Under the pieces are notes generated by a model that saw only the letters and a program-made list of their open reading frames with translations, was not told the origin of the DNA and did not search any database. 45,000 bases of DNA, taken from Sporodiniella umbellata. Taxonomy: Eukaryota > Mucoromycota > Mucoromycetes > Mucorales > Rhizopodaceae. Both the position numbers and the translations under genes were made by a program. Shown here in pieces: positions 40,971 through 45,000 of the stretch (positions within the stretch are counted from its first letter, which is position 1; each line of letters starts with the position of its first letter). The DNA lies in assembly GCA_025677835.1 (NCBI GenBank), contig JAIXMR010000026.1, positions 1 to 45,000 of the forward strand. The letters run 5' to 3'.

Positions 40971-43776
40971 ATGACTGTAAGAGGCATGTCCCCTAAACTA
41001 AGCCCACCTGTTGTTTTGAAACAAGAAATCACCACAGAGGAGGTAGAGGAGAAAGCTGTAAAGCTACCCGATAGCATAGATACCAAGCGTTATGTTCATG
41101 AAAATCCTAGAGAATTTAAAGGAAGATTAGGATACGCGTACATTCTGACAGGAGGTCTTCTTTTTCCACTGCTAATCAACTTTTTCTCCAACATTTAGTT
41201 GTCTCAATACTGTTTTACGAAGTCAAAAGCCCACAGTGTTCTGCTCACGAACATGCCGTTTGAGTATGTCAATTGTAAAACAAATGTAAAGATTAACACA
41301 TGAATAGGCAAAGCTTTAGATAGTGGGGTTGAGTTTCTTCAAGAGCTTTCATTTCAGGTAAGATTCGAATCTATTGTCCACTCAACTTGATTCAAATGTT
41401 CGAATTAGAATATTGCAGACCTAAAAAAATTGGTTCAATGGAACGAAGACAATAACATCAAATTCATGCGCGTTTCTAGCAATATATTTCCTTTTGGAAC
41501 CCACGAAAAAGCAGGGTAATTTGAATTGATGCTTAAGTCTTTAGCTTCTAATACAGATAGTAGATATCCTATTGATTTTGCCAAGGATGCACTAGCAGAG
41601 GTGGGCGAATTAGCCAACAAATACAATCATCGATTAGTAAGACATCAGCTTTGCCGCAACACACAGACTAACTGTCTCTACTTTTCAAGACAACACATCC
41701 TGGGCAATTTAATCAGCTTGTATCTCTTACACCCAAAGTGGTAGTAAATACAGTCAGGGAACTGGAACGTAAGAAACTAAAAAAAGAAAAAAGAAAAAAA
41801 AAAGGCATGCATTCGAAACAGTCTTTTAGATCACGCTCACATGTTGGATCTGATGGGCATGAACCAAGACTCTATAATGATTATGTAACAAAAACAACTA
41901 TGCCAATATACAGTCCGTATTAACTTTTTTCCTATATAGACATATGGGAGGAGTATATGGTATTTATTTAGATTCTTAATTTTTCATATCATATTCAAAG
42001 AAAAACTAAATGCCATTTTTTTTCAAGGCGACAGAGAATCCGCTATTGCCGTAAAGTACTTTTTTTTTAAAGCCATAATTAGTTTTTGTACTCAAAATAT
42101 GCTCATTAGAGATTTGAAAAAGAGTATGCTAAGCTTCCAGAGAACGTTAAAAGACGGCTGGTATATAATAACTCTCTTAGTAATAGTACAGGAAGTTAAC
42201 TTGCTCTTTCTGTTGGAAACGTAGGTACTGGAAAACGATGAGCTTGGCTATTCTGTTTCAGATTTGCTGCCTGTATGTCAAAAACTAGGTGTTCCTCTTG
42301 TTTTGGATTGGTAAGGGCTAGGAAAAGTAAAAAAAAAAATTTGAACTAACGATTTCAATTATGAAAGGCATCATCATTAGTAAAACCTTATAGTTTATGG
42401 AGAATGAAAAAAAAAGACTAAATATTTGCAAAAAAAAAAAAAATAGTATAAATCCTGGTAATATAACTGATCTAGTAAGCCTTTTACCTGCTATCAATAA
42501 GCTATGGACTGACAAAGGTATTAAGCCAAAAGTAAGTCAAAACACAGTTTTTTTTTAAAAAAAAAAATGAATTCACATCGTTTTGTTTAGCAACACTATT
42601 CTGAATCAAGAAGAGGTGCAACAACATTGATGGAACTCAGAGCACACAGCGATAGGTAACAGTTTCTTTTTTTTTTTAAAAAAAAAATATTCAAATGCTT
42701 ACCAACTTTCTTTTTTAGGGTTAAGGTAGATTAAGACTGTTTTATAATAGACGCTAATTGATATCAAATAGAATCTTCCACCCACCACAGACGATGTTGA
42801 TCTGATGATTGAAGCTAAGGACAAAGGTATATATACTATTTTTTTGTTTTCTTATATACTGACATGTATTACTTTAGAACAGGCGGTATTTGAGCTATAC
42901 AAACTCTATGACCTTCAGCCTGTAAATGAAGAATCATATATTCCAGTCACAGGTATAGAAACGACACAGACGAAAGGTCGAAAGAGCAACAAACGCGCTA
43001 CAAAGAAGGCTCAGGCTACAAAGAAAGAAGAGGACATTGAGGATGAGGAAGAATTAGATGCTAAAGAACTGGCTCCTACAACATCTACACGCAGATCACA
43101 ACGAAAATCGGCAGTCAAAAACTATAAAGAGCATGGAGAAGAGCACGATATGTTAAAGGAAGAAGCCCTTGCTGAAATAAAGATTAAAGCCGAGGCTCCC
43201 GAAGAAGGTCTGTTGTCTGTACCACCAGAAGTTACTCCACCTTCCAAGAAAAGAAGCAAGCGCTTAGAAGTGGTAAAGAGTGAACCTGTGCAAGAGGGGA
43301 TGGAGACAAAGCCAAAGAGAAAAACGCGGGCAAAGAAGACGGAGACAACAGAAATTGCACCTGGTATCCAAGAAGAAGACCATAAAGATATAGTTCTAGA
43401 GAATGCTCAAGAAGCTTTAAGCACTGGTCCCGAACGAAAGCGAAAAACAAGAAAGACCAAAGTTGTAGAAGACAATTTAGCTATAAAAACCGAAGACACT
43501 TTAGAAACTACCCTCAGCGAGACGCTAAAGGAAGAGCCTACGACGAGAAGTCAACGAAAGACCAAATCAAGTAAAGCAGCCAAAATAGACAGCAACCCTT
43601 TGAGCCAAGACGACAATGGCCTTATTAAAGCGCCCGAAGTTGGCGAGAAAAAAATCATAGAACCAGAAAAGAAAACCAGAGCGAAAAGGACAAAGTGCAT
43701 TGAAAGCGACACCGCGCCTGAAGAGACTGATGTGAAAGTCAAGAGAACAACAAGAAAAAGATCAAAGAAAGAATAA
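40971..43776 (+). CDS. UV-damage endonuclease (UvdE/Uve1), 17 exons
   Basis: TIM-barrel metallo-endonuclease that nicks 5' of UV photoproducts and other lesions (alternative excision repair). Exons: 40971-41137, 41199-41263, 41308-41357, 41409-41515, 41564-41636, 41690-41768, 41830-41884, 41940-41959, 42028-42050, 42110-42160, 42225-42310, 42368-42379, 42447-42531, 42591-42655, 42719-42725, 42772-42826, 42878-43776; 1899 nt, 632 aa, every phase closes. Core motifs: RLGYACLNTVLRSQKPT, SRTCRLS, NNIKFMRVSSNIFPFGTHEK, YPIDFAKDALAEVGELANKY, NHRLTTHPGQFNQL, HHAHMLDLMGMNQDSIMIIH, MGGVYGDRESAI, RLVLENDELGYSVSDLLPVC, PLVLDWHHHYINPGNI. Conserved His and Glu residues of the metal site are present. The N-terminal extension is short; the C-terminal about 270 residues are a charged Lys/Glu tail, probably disordered and possibly nuclear or DNA-tethering. 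The smallest exons and the exon 4/5 acceptor were set by phase and homology. Confidence 0.92.
42368..42379 (+). other. 12-nt microexon of the UvdE gene
   Basis: GCATCATCATTA between an AAAG acceptor and a GTAAAA donor. It supplies the last base of Trp, three His codons and two bases of Tyr, making the conserved WHHH motif. Confidence 0.7.
42719..42725 (+). other. 7-nt microexon of the UvdE gene
   Basis: GGTTAAG between TTTTTTAG and GTAGAT. It completes Arg and adds Val-Lys in the AHSDRVKNLPP stretch, restoring phase to the next exon. Confidence 0.65.
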
Positions 43777-43942
43777 ATTTTGCAAGCCTTTATATATATG
43801 TTTTATTTTACTATGTGAGGGTTATTGCTAAACTTCTTTATCATTCCTTCATCTAAGGAAGGCGGAATTATTCGTAGCGATTTATTAAAATGCTCCATGC
43901 TCTATATTGTTTTTAGATACTTTCAACAAACAGAAATTAACA
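43777..43942. other. Convergent 3' flanks, UvdE / AFG2B-like
   Basis: 166 bp between the two stop codons; AT-rich with a short (TA)n; no gene. Confidence 0.6.
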
Positions 43943-45000
43943 TTAATAACTAATTACCACATCGGCCGCTCCTCTTTCTTTTCTCAAAGCCTCCATAGCG
44001 GCTTCTCGACATAGATTTTGCAAATCAGCCCCCGTGTAGAACTCGGTCTATCAGATATAGTGAATAAAAACATTCTTACGCCAGATCACTCTATTTTTGC
44101 TTTACCTGCGCAGATATGTATTCCAAGTCTACATCTGCTGTCAGAGGCATGTTTCGGGTGTGGATCTTGAGAATTTCAAGTCTGGATTCGCTATCTGGCG
44201 GGGGAATGTAAATGATCTGATCGAATCGGCCTGGTCTCATAAGGGCAGCGTCTAGCATGTCTGGTCTGTTTGTAGCACCCTAATTCATTATTTTCATTTG
44301 GTTATAGAGGGCTGTTACAACAGAAAAAAAAAAAAAAAAAAAAAGCGTTTACCACGACCAATACCGAGTCAGCGCTTTCTACACCATCCATTTCGTTCAA
44401 GAGCGTCGACAGGACTCTTTCTTGAACGCTGTCTCCGCTTGAGCCACCTTGACCCATATTTCTTTTACCTACAATAGCTTCTATCTCATCTAGAAACACA
44501 ATTGCAGGGGCTGAAGAGCGGGCCCTTTGAAAAGTTGTTCGTACTGATTTGTAGAGTGAGAAGAAAAAAGGTACTGAAAAAGTATCTTACCAACTTTTTC
44601 AGAATCACCTACAAATGGAGAATACAGCTGTGCTCCATTGATTGACAAAAACGCAATATTGGTGGAAGCAGCAATAACCTTTATAGCCAAATTAAATTAT
44701 GATAGAGTTTTTGTTTTAAAAAAATAAATAAATAAATAAAAGGAACATTACCTTGACCAAGGTTGTTTTACTACAACCTGGAGGACCGTACAGCAAAATG
44801 CCTCTTGGGGCCCTTAGCCCTAATCTTTTAAATGAATCTTTATACATTAACGGCCATTCAATTGCTTGTTTAAGTTGCTAAATGATTTGCGGGGGGCATT
44901 GTTAGTTTTATATAAAATTAGAATAGACAAAGAACCAAACCTTTTTAACTTCTTTAAGACCACCGACATCGTCCCAGTTCATTTTTTCCACCTGTACCTG
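43943..45000 (-). CDS. AAA+ ATPase, AFG2B/SPATA5L1-like, C-terminal part
   Basis: Second AAA domain and C-terminus of a Cdc48/AFG2-type ATPase; the closest style is SPATA5L1 (AFG2B), a factor of pre-60S ribosome recycling. Exons (minus): 45000 (open)-44941, 44877-44752, 44678-44591, 44543-44353, 44279-44106, 44047-43943. Motifs: [20 protein letters not shown], Walker [40 protein letters not shown], Walker [15 protein letters not shown], sensor 1 [14 protein letters not shown], Arg fingers [17 protein letters not shown], and the C-terminal lid [20 protein letters not shown]. The WDDVGG start of the D2 module is in the window; the N-domain and first AAA domain lie beyond the right edge. GPPGCSKT and [14 protein letters not shown] favour AFG2/SPATA5L1 over Cdc48 itself; AFG2A (Drg1) remains a second choice. 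Confidence 0.87.

Overview
The window looks like nuclear DNA of an early-diverging filamentous fungus, most likely Mucoromycota (Mucorales-like). It is AT-rich and full of long poly(A)/poly(T) tracts. Its genes are compact and cut by many 40-100 nt GT-AG introns. The proteins are clearly fungal or opisthokont: an H4K20 methyltransferase, Med7, IMP3, a UvdE endonuclease and HsbA-like secreted proteins. The taxonomic placement is inference from gene structure and protein style. I assembled exon models by hand from splice sites, reading phase and remembered family motifs.

Left third (1-17 kb): 3' end of a SET9/SUV420-type H4K20 methyltransferase; a five-exon mini-gene for a 65-aa HMG/YABBY-like protein; on the minus strand a CCDC47 (ER translocon PAT complex) homologue and, upstream of it, the mitochondrial succinyl-CoA ligase beta subunit (LSC2); a 12-TM sugar porter; oligoribonuclease (minus) divergent from a PRA1-family protein (plus); and ribosomal protein uS19/RPS15 (minus), whose first intron directly follows the ATG.

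Middle third (17.9-30.3 kb) is the unusual, accessory part. It holds five HsbA-like small secreted protein genes (each signal peptide plus helical domain, three exons with the same layout). Four of them sit in two consecutive large inverted repeats. LIR1 has ~2.17-kb, almost identical arms (19476-21652 and 24839-27011) around a ~3.2-kb AT-rich spacer; each arm carries one HsbA gene and one unrecognised ORF. LIR2 has arms running from exon 3 of each gene to 28346 / 28971 around a 0.62-kb spacer; it carries two divergent HsbA genes whose upstream DNA, exon 1 and introns are nearly identical while exon 3 has diverged. Arms and spacers hold gene remnants I do not recognise. Recent duplication, gene conversion or an assembly fold-back could explain the arms.

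Right third (30.9-45 kb) is housekeeping: MED7 (minus) and an IGHMBP2/Hcs1-type SF1B helicase (plus) divergent with 79 bp between start codons; alanine aminotransferase (minus); IMP3 (plus); mitochondrial malonyl-CoA:ACP transacylase (plus); a 17-exon UvdE-type UV-damage endonuclease with 12-nt and 7-nt microexons and a long Lys/Glu-rich repetitive tail (plus); and, convergent with it, the 3' part of an AFG2B/SPATA5L1-like AAA ATPase that runs off the window.
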